A stretch of DNA of 64,000 nucleotides from the NCBI GenBank assembly GCA_019671135.1, contig JAHRHY010000006.1:2480001-2544000 (forward strand), read 5' to 3'. The notes below the pieces were generated by a model. That model was not told where the DNA came from. It was given only the letters and a program-made list of their open reading frames with translations, and searched no databases. Below are positions 32,956 through 43,395 of the stretch, piece after piece; positions within the stretch are counted from its first letter, which is position 1, and each line of letters opens with the position of its first letter. Source of the stretch: Linnemannia hyalina. Taxonomy: Eukaryota > Mortierellomycota > Mortierellomycetes > Mortierellales > Mortierellaceae. A program made the position numbers and the translations under genes.

Positions 32956-35900
32956 TTAGGTTGGTTTGGGGGGTCTTGCAAGGGGCTCGGGCCGTCCTAG
33001 AGACTTGAGGTACTGTTCTCCGATCAAAGCGATGTTGTGCGCCCCCACTCCATCTCGGTGAATCCACCGAGTGCACTCAACACAGGCGCATGTCCTCATC
33101 GACGGCTTGGCGAGGCGGGTGGCTCGGTTCTCAACCACACATGTTGGACACATGGTGGAAGTAAGATACTCGTCGACCAGGGCAGCCTTGTATCCGAGCG
33201 CAGCACTCTATCGGTGCAGGAATAATAAAATTGTGTTCCATAGATTTGCCATGGCATCATGAGTGCACACAATCAAGACAAAAAGATACAACCATGCCTT
33301 TCACAATTTTTTTTTGCCTTTCGTACCTGCTGTAAAAGACGTCTGAGAAACGTGGTGTGCACCGAAGAGAGATTAAAGCCAGACCGGAAGGTTCCATTCC
33401 CCAGGGCAAAAAAAACTTTTCTTTGGTGGACGGGTACGCCCTCACATGCCTCATCCACCATCCGCAAAACGCCAGCGACGGCCAGATCCAACTCCGACAT
33501 TTTCGCCATTCTGTGCTCGTGAACCGCTACCTTCCATTCTCTTGACGCGTAAATCCCGTGGATCAGCGGTTCCTGCTCGTAGTACTTCTTGTGAGCTGCC
33601 GTCAAAGCATCCAACGAGGTGTCGTAGTTCGTTGAGGGGAGAGAATTCTCTAGGTCGTGGACAGACGGGAGAGTGGTGAGCTTGTCCAGGTCGGTAATCC
33701 GTGTCCAAAGAGATGAGTCGACAACATCGCCTGGACCAGCTGTTGGGTGTCGCCTTTTCCAATGCTGTTCCCAATCTCGGAAGGCCAGAGTAGGCTGGTA
33801 TAGGGAGGCCCTCTTGATCAGCAGATTGATGACTTTTCCACCGGGAAGTGTCAAACAAAATGCACCACTCACTACCTCTCCGGGATCAATACCGACGACA
33901 ATGACTGAATCCAGGTCGTCGCCAAACGCGTCGATAAGATGCTGCCGCGTTGGATAAAGCTTCTCGATCCTAGAAAGAAACTCACTGTACTTTGGGGATT
34001 GGCGGGGTTTTGTAAGGTCATACGCGAGAATCTGCAGCTGGTGGCCATCCGTCCTGATATAGTTGTTGAGGGCGTAGCGGTAAGAACGCGGCTGCTGACG
34101 TGGGGTGGGAAGAGGCGGTGGGGTGGAGGTCGTCGATGACGATGACGTTGATGATGGCAACGGTGGTGTCGGGGCCGTGAGGGAGGCGTTGTGCCGTTCT
34201 CGGAAAAAATTGACCTTATTCGTCAAATACCGTGCGAGCTCTAACTGTCCGTAGATGTGTGGATGGGCCTCCTCACGCTCAGCCATGGTTGTTGTCCTCT
34301 TCCCGTATGTCGTCTGCTGCTTATTCCTGGCTTCCTTGATGACATCTCGGTCACCGATGAATAGTTCTTTGATCACCTCTCCGTACGAAGAACGCTGTTT
34401 TGCCGCTGCCCAGTTGTGAGTGTAGCGGGTGTCCTCCCATACGTTGTCCAACTGAACTGCCTTCTCTCCCCAGAGAAGCGCAACCAACGCTTCCTCGTTG
34501 ATGTCGATGAAGGAATCGCTCATTTTGGCCTGGGTGCAGAACCGGGGCCGCTTGGATGATGGTAAGAGGAGGAAATATCGCCAGCAGAGTTGAATATGAC
34601 CCGGCTTGAAAATGATCTTCTTGGATCGCTTGAGGGCGTCGTCGTCGTCCACACCCTCGTTAACGTCAGCAGCCCCGGCATCACCATCAGCGTCGGTGTC
34701 GTCTTGATCTATTTCAGGAAGACCATCGCAATCAATGGACAGCTTGGAGAGCTGGCATTGCATAAACAAAAGGAGTGTTAAAATATGTTTTACACCCCAT
34801 TGAAAATATTTGACAAACTGAATGGATATGGATAGATGGTACCTTTGTTCTAAGAGTCTCCGGTATTCTCCTGTAATGCAGTTTCTGATCTAGGCAGATC
34901 TTGGGTGCAAGTTCCGCGATGATATTACTCAAAGCCAGATCCGTTGAGTTGAGGGCTTTGAACCCTGGGCACAGCGTCTTCTTGAACTCGTTAAACGTCG
35001 AGATTGCTTCAGCGACAGCATCCTTGCTCTTGTCCGACGCGGGTGGACGTCCTTGGGGGACAATGGAATTCCTCAAGACGAAGGACAGTAGGTTTTGGAC
35101 AAACCTTTCCGCCCAATCGGAATCCAGGATCTTCTCCAGGAAGCTCTCGTCCGGTCCATCCTCTGCCTGGTTCAGTCCAGTCTCGATCAGCGGCTGTAGA
35201 ATGCGCATCTCGATAAGCTTGTACACAATGTGTTTGGCGCTATTGACGGTGGAGACTGCCGAACTCACGTGTTGGGTTAGCTGCGCAACCTCTGCTTTCG
35301 ACAGATTGGTTGATCTTCCTAGGCAGCCTTGCAGGGATCCAGTCGTGAGCGTGACCGTTGCGAAAACAGACTGGAACGCTCTCTTCAAGGCCTTGGGTCC
35401 AGCTATTCCTTTAGGTTCGCCAAGGAGTTTTTTCTTTTTCTTCTTGGCAGCGGGGGCAGGCACTTGGTCGATACGGGGGGATTGCTCCTTGGGCTTTGAA
35501 GGACGGGGGGTCGACGGCTTCAATCCTGAAAGTTCCACGACATCAACAGGGCTGGCCTTTTCTAGGAAAACAGTGTCCGGCACATAGCGATCTTGCACGT
35601 CTGTGCGCGAGCGGAATCTAGATGCGATTTTGCAATGAGTTGTGTTAAGGTGGAAATATATGTATATAGCTGGACAAGGCGGAGAAAAATACCAGGAAAA
35701 AAGACATACCTGGAACGACGCCACTTCTGTCGTCGCCGCTGGAGGGCACGTGAACCATGTCGGCGTTGTTTTTTAATCTTTTGCTTGTGCGATGGTGGAT
35801 GTTCGGCTGGGCCATGCGTCTGCCTGATGGAAGGTGATCCCGCTGATGTAGCTTGCGGATATGGTGCTGATCCTGCCTTGGGTGCCGTTGGGAGTGGTGG

Positions 35901-37587
35901 TGGCGTTGCCTCTGCGTCTGTCGCCGCCCCCTGAGAAGCTGGATCTACTAGCAGCCCAGGCGGCAACGATCCCCTCCGACTCGCGGAAAAGCGACGCCAA
36001 TCATTGTAGGCTTTGTTGAATTCTGTTTCCTTAATTATGGCCATCAGTCGTGTGTGTGTATCGGCCGCCGGGCTGATCCTGTTGTTGTCCAGAGTGGTTT
36101 CCTCGCAAAGCACGAATGTCTTGAGAGCATGGCCGAATTCTGTCACATCTACACGCAGCTGTCGATCGGCCGTTTCGATCCTCCTCAGATCCTTGTCGTG
36201 TGCCTTCACCGTTGGGTTAGGATTGCATCGCAGTCGACGACGTGCGCTTTGGGTGGCTGAGTCCTTGATTGTACGGGCCTTTTGGTGTATTATGTCAAGG
36301 TAGCGCCTAACATAGATCCGAACCACCTCCACTCGATCTTGGCCAACCGTTCCATCAAGACCTGTCATCTTGAACTGACGGATCGTATCGACATTGGATG
36401 TCAAGCCATAGGAAAAAACTCCGTTGGTGTAGTCGTTGTTCTATACCAGAGCGGCAAGCGTTAGATGTACAGGGGTCGGAAGGCCATGCTCGTTCAGAAG
36501 CTCATCTTTGTGGAAAGTAGTCCAAGTGTTCTTGACTGGCATGGTGACGGACATGATTGACTCGAATGCCATGAGATCGGAGTCCTTGGTGATAACTCGG
36601 ATATCTCCGGGTACGGCAGCGTTGTTGACTGTCCGCGCAATGCACGTGTCGCTTTGGTTGAGACATTGGCAAATCGTCCATCCACTCTGACGCAGTACTT
36701 CCGAAACGGCGCGCAATGCCTCCGGTGGTGCTCGGTACGACGCCTTCAGGCGTTTGTATAGCTGTCTTTTGTTGTGCAGCTTGCCCTCCGTGTAATCTCG
36801 TTCAAGTGTTTCCAACTGCTTGGACAGCGCCTGATCTCGTTTGCCGTGCGCCCATTCCTTCTCCATTGATCGTAGACCATCCATATGGAGCATTGTGATG
36901 TCCTTAGACAATCGTGAGGAGAGAATCTTCTCAATTGCGGCTCCGACAGATCGAAAATCCTATTGGAAACAGCGAATTATTATTTTGGTCACAGCAATTT
37001 AGCTTTTCTCCAGATAGCATGAATCATTTAACTTTTTTCCAGATCAGTACAATCCATTTAGCTTTTCTCCAGATGGTATGATTTATGGTACTTACAATGA
37101 CCTTTTCCTGGGCGCAGATTGTGGTCAGAGCGCCGCTCTCGTCGAACCGAATCTGGGATGGCTGTGTTGACAGCAATCGCTGCATGTCTTCAACGAGAGT
37201 CGACGACCCGGAGCTGATTTGGAGGGGTCGGAGGCGTTTGTTAGAGGAAGCAGTGTCGGCGGTGTCCGCATCGTCGACGTCGGCTGCTCGTTTTGGGCTG
37301 GATGAAGCCTGCCGTGTAGATGTTGTTGTGTGAGTAGACATGCCCGCGCCATCGACGTCGGCTGCTCGCTCTGGGCCGGATGAAGTCTGCTGTGTCGATG
37401 TTGTTGTGTGAGTAGATAATTGACATCGGGCGGACTTTGCAGCGAACTGCACTGTTTTATGGAAACTCAGCGAGTTCACCAACGCAAAAAACATCGACGC
37501 AAAATCTACTTCACATCTCTTCTTGGTTAGATCTTCCTCCACTCCGTCTGTCGCCTTGATCCACCCGGTGAGATTTGTGATGCCCAT
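32956..37587 (-). CDS. XPG/FEN-like nuclease region fused to Fanzor (TnpB-like RuvC + zinc ribbon)
   Basis: Exons on the minus strand are 37096-37587, 35710-36959, 34843-35617, 33327-34751 and 32956-33207; all phases agree, giving about 1,397 codons. The N-terminus MGITNLTGWIKA resembles the start of XPG/FEN/Exo1 nucleases. It is followed by SDTCIA, by VITKDSDLMAFE (about residues 287-298, an XPG-I-like acidic cluster) and by NNDYTNGVFSYGL, which sits where these nucleases have the G-x-DY helix-hairpin motif. After a Lys/Arg-rich linker, the C-terminal part has IRTDGHQLQILAYDL and the RuvC-I motif VVGIDPG (Asp about residue 1128). LGNGTF stands where RuvC-II is expected, although no catalytic Glu is evident there. 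A CPTC...CACVEC zinc ribbon and RuvC-III HRDGVGAHN (Asp about 1366) follow. This is the order of Fanzor/TnpB nucleases, which cut DNA guided by an RNA made from the element end. An in-frame TAG at 36441-36443 lies just before NNDYT, so this copy may be inactive. Confidence 0.75.
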
Positions 37588-38149
37588 TGCTGTAATTCTA
37601 AGTAATTCACAATTGAAGGTTGATGGTTAGCGCGAGTCTGATTTCATAGATTCTCTCAATAGCACGGGTCGCAATCACTTTCAACATCGGCCTTACATAG
37701 GTCTGTTGAAGCTCAATTGAGAAGGGGGGCAGTTTAGGAGAAGGGGGAGAAGGGGGTAGTTTAAAAGAAAGGGACACGAGGCGATGCAGAACGGTGAAAA
37801 AGAAGCTGGTGGTCTTCATTCACTCAGCCTCAGCCGCTCACTCAGTCACCGTGAACGTCAGAGCTATGAGCTAGGGGTGAGCGAATTAAGGGGTAGGATG
37901 GTTCTTTCGCACCAATCCCATCAGTGGACAGACACTGAGATGCAACGCTATCGGCGCGGGCACAGGACCCTTTCTAAAACTCAGGGCGCGTATGATACTC
38001 CTAAATCATTCTTGGTGCAAAGAAGACCTTGCAGAGAGAGCAGATTCGCTGGGTGGGTTGAGGATATGCTTGTGTTATGCCTTCTCGTTTATTTTATCTG
38101 CACAGGATGCAGCCAGTCATGAGTAGTTCAGTAATTCATCGTTTGGTCC
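37588..38149. other. 5' flank of the Fanzor fusion gene
   Basis: Contains G-rich tracts (near 37727-37770) but no terminal inverted repeat that I could pair with the 3' side of the fusion gene. No gene is supported. Confidence 0.45.
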
Positions 38150-39454
38150 CTTGAATTTTTTCGAGACATAAGGGGATACTTAGGTAGGGGTGTCGCGACA
38201 TTTGGCGGACACTATCAGATCCTTAGCCAGGAACTATCGGAACTCCCTTTGATGCATGGAAGAGCCGAAGAGTTTGTTGATAAGGTACGCATTGATGATT
38301 GTTGTATCCAGTAATCAGAAGAAGATCGGAGCCCATGCGCGATAAGTCCTGAGCTGAGTCGAATAGTAGTTGCATAACTGGTCGGCAATGTCGACTCCGT
38401 TCATGTGGTGGTTGTTGTCATCGATGATTTTGGGATGGGAAGTAACGCCATGGAACGTCCTTTATGAGCAGCCCGCACTGACTTTGCGCTGGCGCTTGTC
38501 TCTCGAGGGCGTCTGCGATCTTGGACAACGGATCAGTCGTTGTCGCCGAGGCTGAGGGCATGGATGGTGAAGAGTATGGAGACAGGTCTATTGTCCATCC
38601 AGAACACGGTAAGAACCTGAAGTGGGTCTGGCGATTGTCGCAGTTAGCTTTTATAGCCTAGCAGAGGGCAAGAGTGGTAACTCTCTTCGTTAAATAAAAG
38701 AAAAGGAAGCGAAGCACCTATCTATCACAGGCTCTACTTTTGAGAACCAATGTTGCTCAGGCTCGTTGGGGTTGGAGACATGAAAAAAACGCTTCAGTTG
38801 TTCGAAGCGGACGAGGGACATGAAGGTAGTGATGTTGTGTTGAGGACATTCAGGGAAGGTTGACCAATACTCAGAGACAGAGTTCTGCCTGAACACGCCC
38901 ATGTAGACAATGATGCCGAGGAATGTGCGCAGTTCGTAAGGTGTGGTCTTTACCCATTGGCACGATCCCTCTCCTGTGCCGGCTCCTTTTGATGCTGCAT
39001 ATGCGTTAGTGTTGTCTGCCAAATCCGTCAATACTGGGTCGGAGAAGAAGAGTGTGAAAATTGTCAATGGTGATAGTTCACTGTCGAGTCGAAGTGCACG
39101 GGGAAGGTTGGATTGTGCTGGGTGCCCATCCTTGTAGTGGCGAAAGATATTGTCGAAATCTGGTACAGGCGGGAGTTCTCTAGTCTCACGAACGGGCTTC
39201 TTAGCAGCCTTCTTGGCAGCCTTCATTTTCTTTGTCGGTGGAGCTGAAGCATCTATCACCCCTTCATCTCCTGCCTTCTCCTCCTCCTCGTCCCCAGAGC
39301 TATCTGTACCAGGCGTTGGTCGAGTACGACAACGGACCGAAAACAACAACTCCTCCTCCTCCTGTGCCTCGTCAACCTCCTCCGCAGATGCTACTACGGT
39401 GCCTTGAGAGTCAGAAACGTCAAAGGAACCGAGGAACTCGAGACTGGAGTCCAT
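38150..39454 (-). pseudogene. piggyBac-type transposase, internally deleted and decayed
   Basis: From ATG 39454 (MDSSLEFLGSFDVSD) an acidic N-terminus and a Lys-rich stretch lead into piggyBac features: PYELRTFLGIIVYMGV, SEYWSTFP, ITTFMSLVRFEQLKRFFHVSN and WFSKVEPVIDR, ending near 38718. The catalytic DDD region expected next is missing. The C-terminal part resumes at about 38610 with VFWMDNRPVSILFTIH. After stops and frame changes comes IIDDNNHHMNGVDIADQ, then YYSTQLRTYRAWAPIFF, a TGA in place of Trp, and LLDTTIINAYLINKLF. This is the normal order of a DDE_Tnp_1_7 transposase, so it is one dead element. Termini and a TTAA duplication were not identified. Confidence 0.8.
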
Positions 39455-39680
39455 GAGTGAGTAGGGTGAAGTCGATGTGTGAGAAAAAAAAGGTAATGGG
39501 TTGCGGGATGATGATGAGAAAAAAAGAGCTGAATTCGAGAGTGATGAATGTAATGTGACGAAGACGACAAGGACACTCCCACGATGTAGTCTTCTAACCT
39601 GTTTTATTGGAAACCTGGATAAATCGAAAAAAATGTGGTGCAAATTTGCACTACAAACAAACTAGGGGATAACGACCTCG

Positions 39681-41155
39681 TTGTTTTCAATCACTTGTAG
39701 ACATGGTAGAAGTTGTACGCTGTTTCTCCGACTAAGGCCCTCTTCCACGAGAAAGCGTCATCGTCTGCACACGCCGATAGAAGCGATTGAGGATGCTGGT
39801 CTCGCCAAGATAGCTATGGTGGATGGCGAATCTGACCTCTCTTGTCTAGACAAAAAACAGAGAGTCGTGCTGCTTGGTTCCATTGGTCAAAAGGTCGATA
39901 GGGCGGACACCTTTCGCTCGTTGTATACCACTATCCAGGAATTACGAAGTGCCATCATCGAGGACATGGACGAGTTTTCGGCTCCTCCCGGTACCGAACT
40001 TCTTGGCGTCGGCACAAACGAGAACGCCAGTTACGACTCGTTGCCTACTACAGCCTGCGAGTTGAAAGGCAAAATCAAGGCCATGGACATACTATCAGCT
40101 CCTCCCGGCACCGAACTTCCTATTGTCGGTACAAAGGACCTCTATGTCTGAGAGGCTTACAAAGATCTTTACGACACAATCCTCAGGACGTTTGAGAACA
40201 ATCGAACGCTCACTACAAACACTAAGAAGTATGCCGTTGTTACAGGTACATCTGGGGTCGGCAAATCCGTTTCCTTAGTGTACTTCGCCATCCGACTTCT
40301 TGCCGAGAGCGACGACGACAACCCTCCGATTATCATTTTCCACACCAAACAGAGCGCTGAATGCTATGTGTTTGGAGGGCGCTCTACTGTCCGATCCGGC
40401 GATATCCAAGCCTTTAAAGCCTTTCTCAGTCTACTCACATGGTATTTTGTCGACAGCTCCCCTCACCCAGTACTCGATCAAGCCAAGACCGTCGTTTCAG
40501 TTTCACCAAAAGACCCTATTTTCCGAAGCCCCCCAATATAAGGACGTCGACAAAGAGGTATCATAGCATTACTACATGGCCCCATGGAGTCTGGAGGAGT
40601 TGAAGACGTGCAGGATCAGTGTTGCATGCTACAACAAGGTTCCTTTGGAATTGACGGGTGACCTCTACTCAAAGATAGGCGGTGTGCCGAGATATGTCCT
40701 AGAAAGGCCGATGAAGGTATGTTGTGGGCCCAAACCACAACGCTTTTCTTTGAGAATGACTTTCACTTTTGGAGACAATAGAAACGCGCCTAGCCTCTTT
40801 TCCATTTAACCCATGACTGTTCTAATACGCCTTGACCTAATTCATCGCTAGGAATTATACTTCTTTCCCAAAAACGTTGGGAGTGCCTATGTCAAGGCAT
40901 TAGGTCGTCTTTATCAAGCCCTCGATGGAGACAAAGATCCGGTGACGTTGATGCATTTATTCATGCAAGCGAAAGACGCACTAGACTTCAGCAGCCGTGT
41001 GATTATCGCGACTTTCGATTGGAATGGCCTTCAACATATGCTGCCCAGAAGATTGCCGATCTACAGAATCGGGAGACTCGCATCAAAATATCGAACACGC
41101 TCATCTCGAATCCCTACGGAAGCGCTAGCGGGGAAAGCAACAGGTAATCAAACAT
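39681..41155 (+). pseudogene. Crinkler (CRN)-type P-loop NTPase, broken
   Basis: The 5' part reads DLSCLDKKQRVVLLGSIG, then two copies of a SAPPGTEL--VGT motif, then a TGA (40149-40151) inside the otherwise continuous GTKDLYV / EAYKDLYDTI. The Walker A is VVTGTSGVGKS (about 40240-40272), followed by LVYFAIRLLAESDDDNPPII. A frameshift near 40505-40515 moves the reading to KTLFSEAPQYKDVDKEVS. A TAG at 40564-40566 precedes HYYMAPWSLEELKTCR and LYSKIGGVPRYVLERPMK. After an intron comes ELYFFPKNVGSAYVKALG. A further frame change leads to DFRLEWPSTYAAQKIADL. The YMAPWSLEEL...GGVPRYVLERP series is what I know from CRN/RHS-like NTPases of fungi. No header domain is present, and several lesions mark it as dead. 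Confidence 0.7.
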
Positions 41156-41423
41156 AAAGGACAAAGAAAAGCAATAGTAGGATAGGAGCAGCGTGATGGA
41201 TATTAAATAGGAGCCTGTTCCCCTCTTTCATGCAGGCATAACAAGTTCACCAGCGTTTTCTTTTATCACCAGCGATAGCGACAAATACAGCGACACATCA
41301 TATATATCCCTTTTTTCATCTCATTTCACCACCACTCAAGCCAACTATAACCGAGACTACAATCCAAAAAGAAAAAATATATATAAAAAAATAGACACCC
41401 ACAACCGCCAACAACGCAACAAC

Positions 41424-41932
41424 ATGTCAAGCCCAGCCATCAACGAAGTGACCCAAACTCTTGGAGACGACACTAGAGTCATTAGAAGGGAGGAAGGCCC
41501 AGTTAGCGCCTTCCTATTTCCTAGCAACTCTTCCCCGCTCTCTCTTCGAACCTGGGGTTCAAAACTCTCACAATTGAGCGATCACATTACATTGTCTAGA
41601 AGGCCACCCTGTATGTTTATCTTTTGTTCGCAAACACACACAGACAGATACCTTTTTCAGTCATCCACATATAATACCGCAAATGATTCGACAAGCTGGA
41701 AGTGACACTAGAATTGGACGACGAGGATGGGTGCTTTATTCCACCGCCAGGCGAGCTGAAATGGCCCTATGGAATCGAAGACGACGGTCGAGTGGGCACA
41801 GAGTTCCAGGAACCCCCCGAGATCTTGCGACCTCGATGGACGTGGAATTGTTATCTTCCCTGCCTGGCGGATTTACAGCTGACTTCTGAGTTTGCATATA
41901 TTATCCTCGAGGATATTATAATGACAGTCTGA
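41424..41932 (+). CDS. Small orphan protein, unknown function
   Basis: Two exons, 41424-41610 and 41703-41932, join in phase to 138 residues, with donor GTATGT and acceptor CTGGAAG. The start ATG follows a TATATATAA-like AT-rich stretch at about 41375-41390. The product has a Ser/Leu-rich first half (SPLSLRTWGSKLSQLSDHI) and an acidic second half (LELDDEDGCFIPPPGELKW, then RPRWTWNCYLPCLADLQL). No signal peptide or transmembrane segment is clear. It lies between the broken CRN gene and the small family gene at 42512. I do not recognise it. Confidence 0.45.
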
Positions 41933-42511
41933 TTATGATCCCCGCGGATCCGCCCTTCTAGTGAACCTGTTCGTCACTATCGACAAACAGATCCAGTACC
42001 AGTATGGAATGGGGCGCAGTTGGTGAAAAAGAGAAAACACGCAATACGGGAGAGGTAAAGATGTGTCTAACACTGCACGGGCAATTGAATAATCGACAAG
42101 AGAGTGAAACGAGAGAGATCATCGTAGTGATGGTACCTGAAGTTTGGTTCATGATCAAATGATCCACTGTTGTCTCTCGTTGAAAAAAAAGAGGTATTTT
42201 CGACTTGTGTTCTCCCATATCCTCCCTTCCGCCAGACCATGCTCTCTTTGTAATGGCGAGGTTGAATACCGGAGCTTAAATCTTCGTTTTTTTACTTAGC
42301 CATGGCCATGGGTGGAGTAATGACGCATTCAGCACTGAGTAATGAGCATTGACACCAAACAGAAAGCACTGCCACTCTGAGCTATAAGTGGTGATCCCTT
42401 TTTTTGTTCGTCCTTTTCTTTCCTTCTCACTCTTACTCTCACTCTCCTCCTCCCCTTCCTCTTCTATCCCTCCTCGCCCCTCCCTCTAACGCACCAAAAC
42501 AAAGAAGCTCC
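41933..42511. other. Promoter/leader of the small family gene copy 3
   Basis: Holds a GATGGTACCTGAA sequence (42127) also found at 30393, and a strongly CT-rich leader from about 42400 to the next ATG. No gene seen. Confidence 0.45.
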
Positions 42512-43021
42512 ATGTCATATCTCCAAAAGAACACTCAAGAAGGAGTCAGTGGCCCAGAAATCCTCCAAGAGTGGAAGTTCACCTCGAGAAAAGGCCTGGT
42601 GACGACTCGGCAGGACGAGAACGGCGACAGAATCGTCCTCTGGCGAGATGTCGAAAACATGGTCGCCTACAATGATCCCAAATACGCATACCTTGGAGAT
42701 TTTATGATTCCCTTTCATGTCCACCTCAATCTCACCGAGTATGTGAGCCTCCAGTTTGTTTTTCTGTTTTGTTGTTGTGAACGATGCCGTCGAGTTGAGA
42801 ACATGAATAATAACGACTCCCCCTTTTATTCGTTGCTGTTGAATAGGAAGGAGCCAAGGAGGATCTCGTATTTTCCAGGCGAAAGGATTAATATCGGACC
42901 CAGGGCCGACTTGAAATTCCCCGACTCTGGCTTCATACTGAGCGTCATACTGAACTCCCTATTGGCTTTCGGCGTTATATACACTTTGGTATACATCTAC
43001 ATCCGATGGTTTTCGAAATGA
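42512..43021 (+). CDS. Small lineage-type family protein, copy 3 (C-terminal membrane anchor)
   Basis: Exons 42512-42738 and 42847-43021 join in phase to 133 residues. The N-terminal domain matches the copy at 29355: QKNTQEG, LQEWKF, GLVTTRQDENGD, IVLWRDVENM, MIPFHVHLNLTE and, across an intron at the same position and phase, KEPRRISYFPG. The C-terminus is a single hydrophobic segment, FILSVILNSLLAFGVIYTL followed by a short basic end (RWFSK), so a tail-anchored membrane protein is likely. The paralog at 29355 has an unrelated Cys/Gln-rich tail. Function unknown. Confidence 0.65.
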   Translation: MSYLQKNTQEGVSGPEILQEWKFTSRKGLVTTRQDENGDRIVLWRDVENMVAYNDPKYAYLGDFMIPFHVHLNLTEYVSLQFVFLFCCCERCRRVENMNNNDSPFYSLLLNRKEPRRISYFPGERINIGPRADLKFPDSGFILSVILNSLLAFGVIYTLVYIYIRWFSK

Positions 43022-43395
43022 AATAAAGGTGCTAATATCCCACGCTTTTGGTGAAAATGTACATCTCGCCTCTCACTCGCCTCTCACTCGCCCGTCATTC
43101 ACTCCTCACTCGCTATCATCCATACACAGCATATTGTCCGTGTATTGGAATGAGCCATGGTCCAAAAGGTACATTTTCTGGCTAAAAGAGGGTTTCTGCA
43201 AATAGGGAAGGAAAGAGCAACAGCAAAAGGAAGGTGCATTTGTGCAGAGTAGTTTTTTTTGTCTTTGCCTTCATAGACATCGACCTGTGCATTGGAGCTA
43301 ATGCCTCGTCAGTATGTTTGTCGACTATAGCCAGAAGACGTGTTCACACGTGTCTGTTGTTTTATGGCCTCGGTGAGTTCAGGGCTACCGTGCAA
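43022..43395. other. Intergenic region, copy 3 / CSN6
   Basis: Contains repeats of CTCACTCGCC near 43070-43110, similar to CACTCGCC text after the decayed copy at 29150. No gene seen. Confidence 0.45.

Noticed and set aside
37784..38122. 112-codon plus-strand frame upstream of the Fanzor gene
   Set aside because: No domain, odd composition, no leader or splice context.
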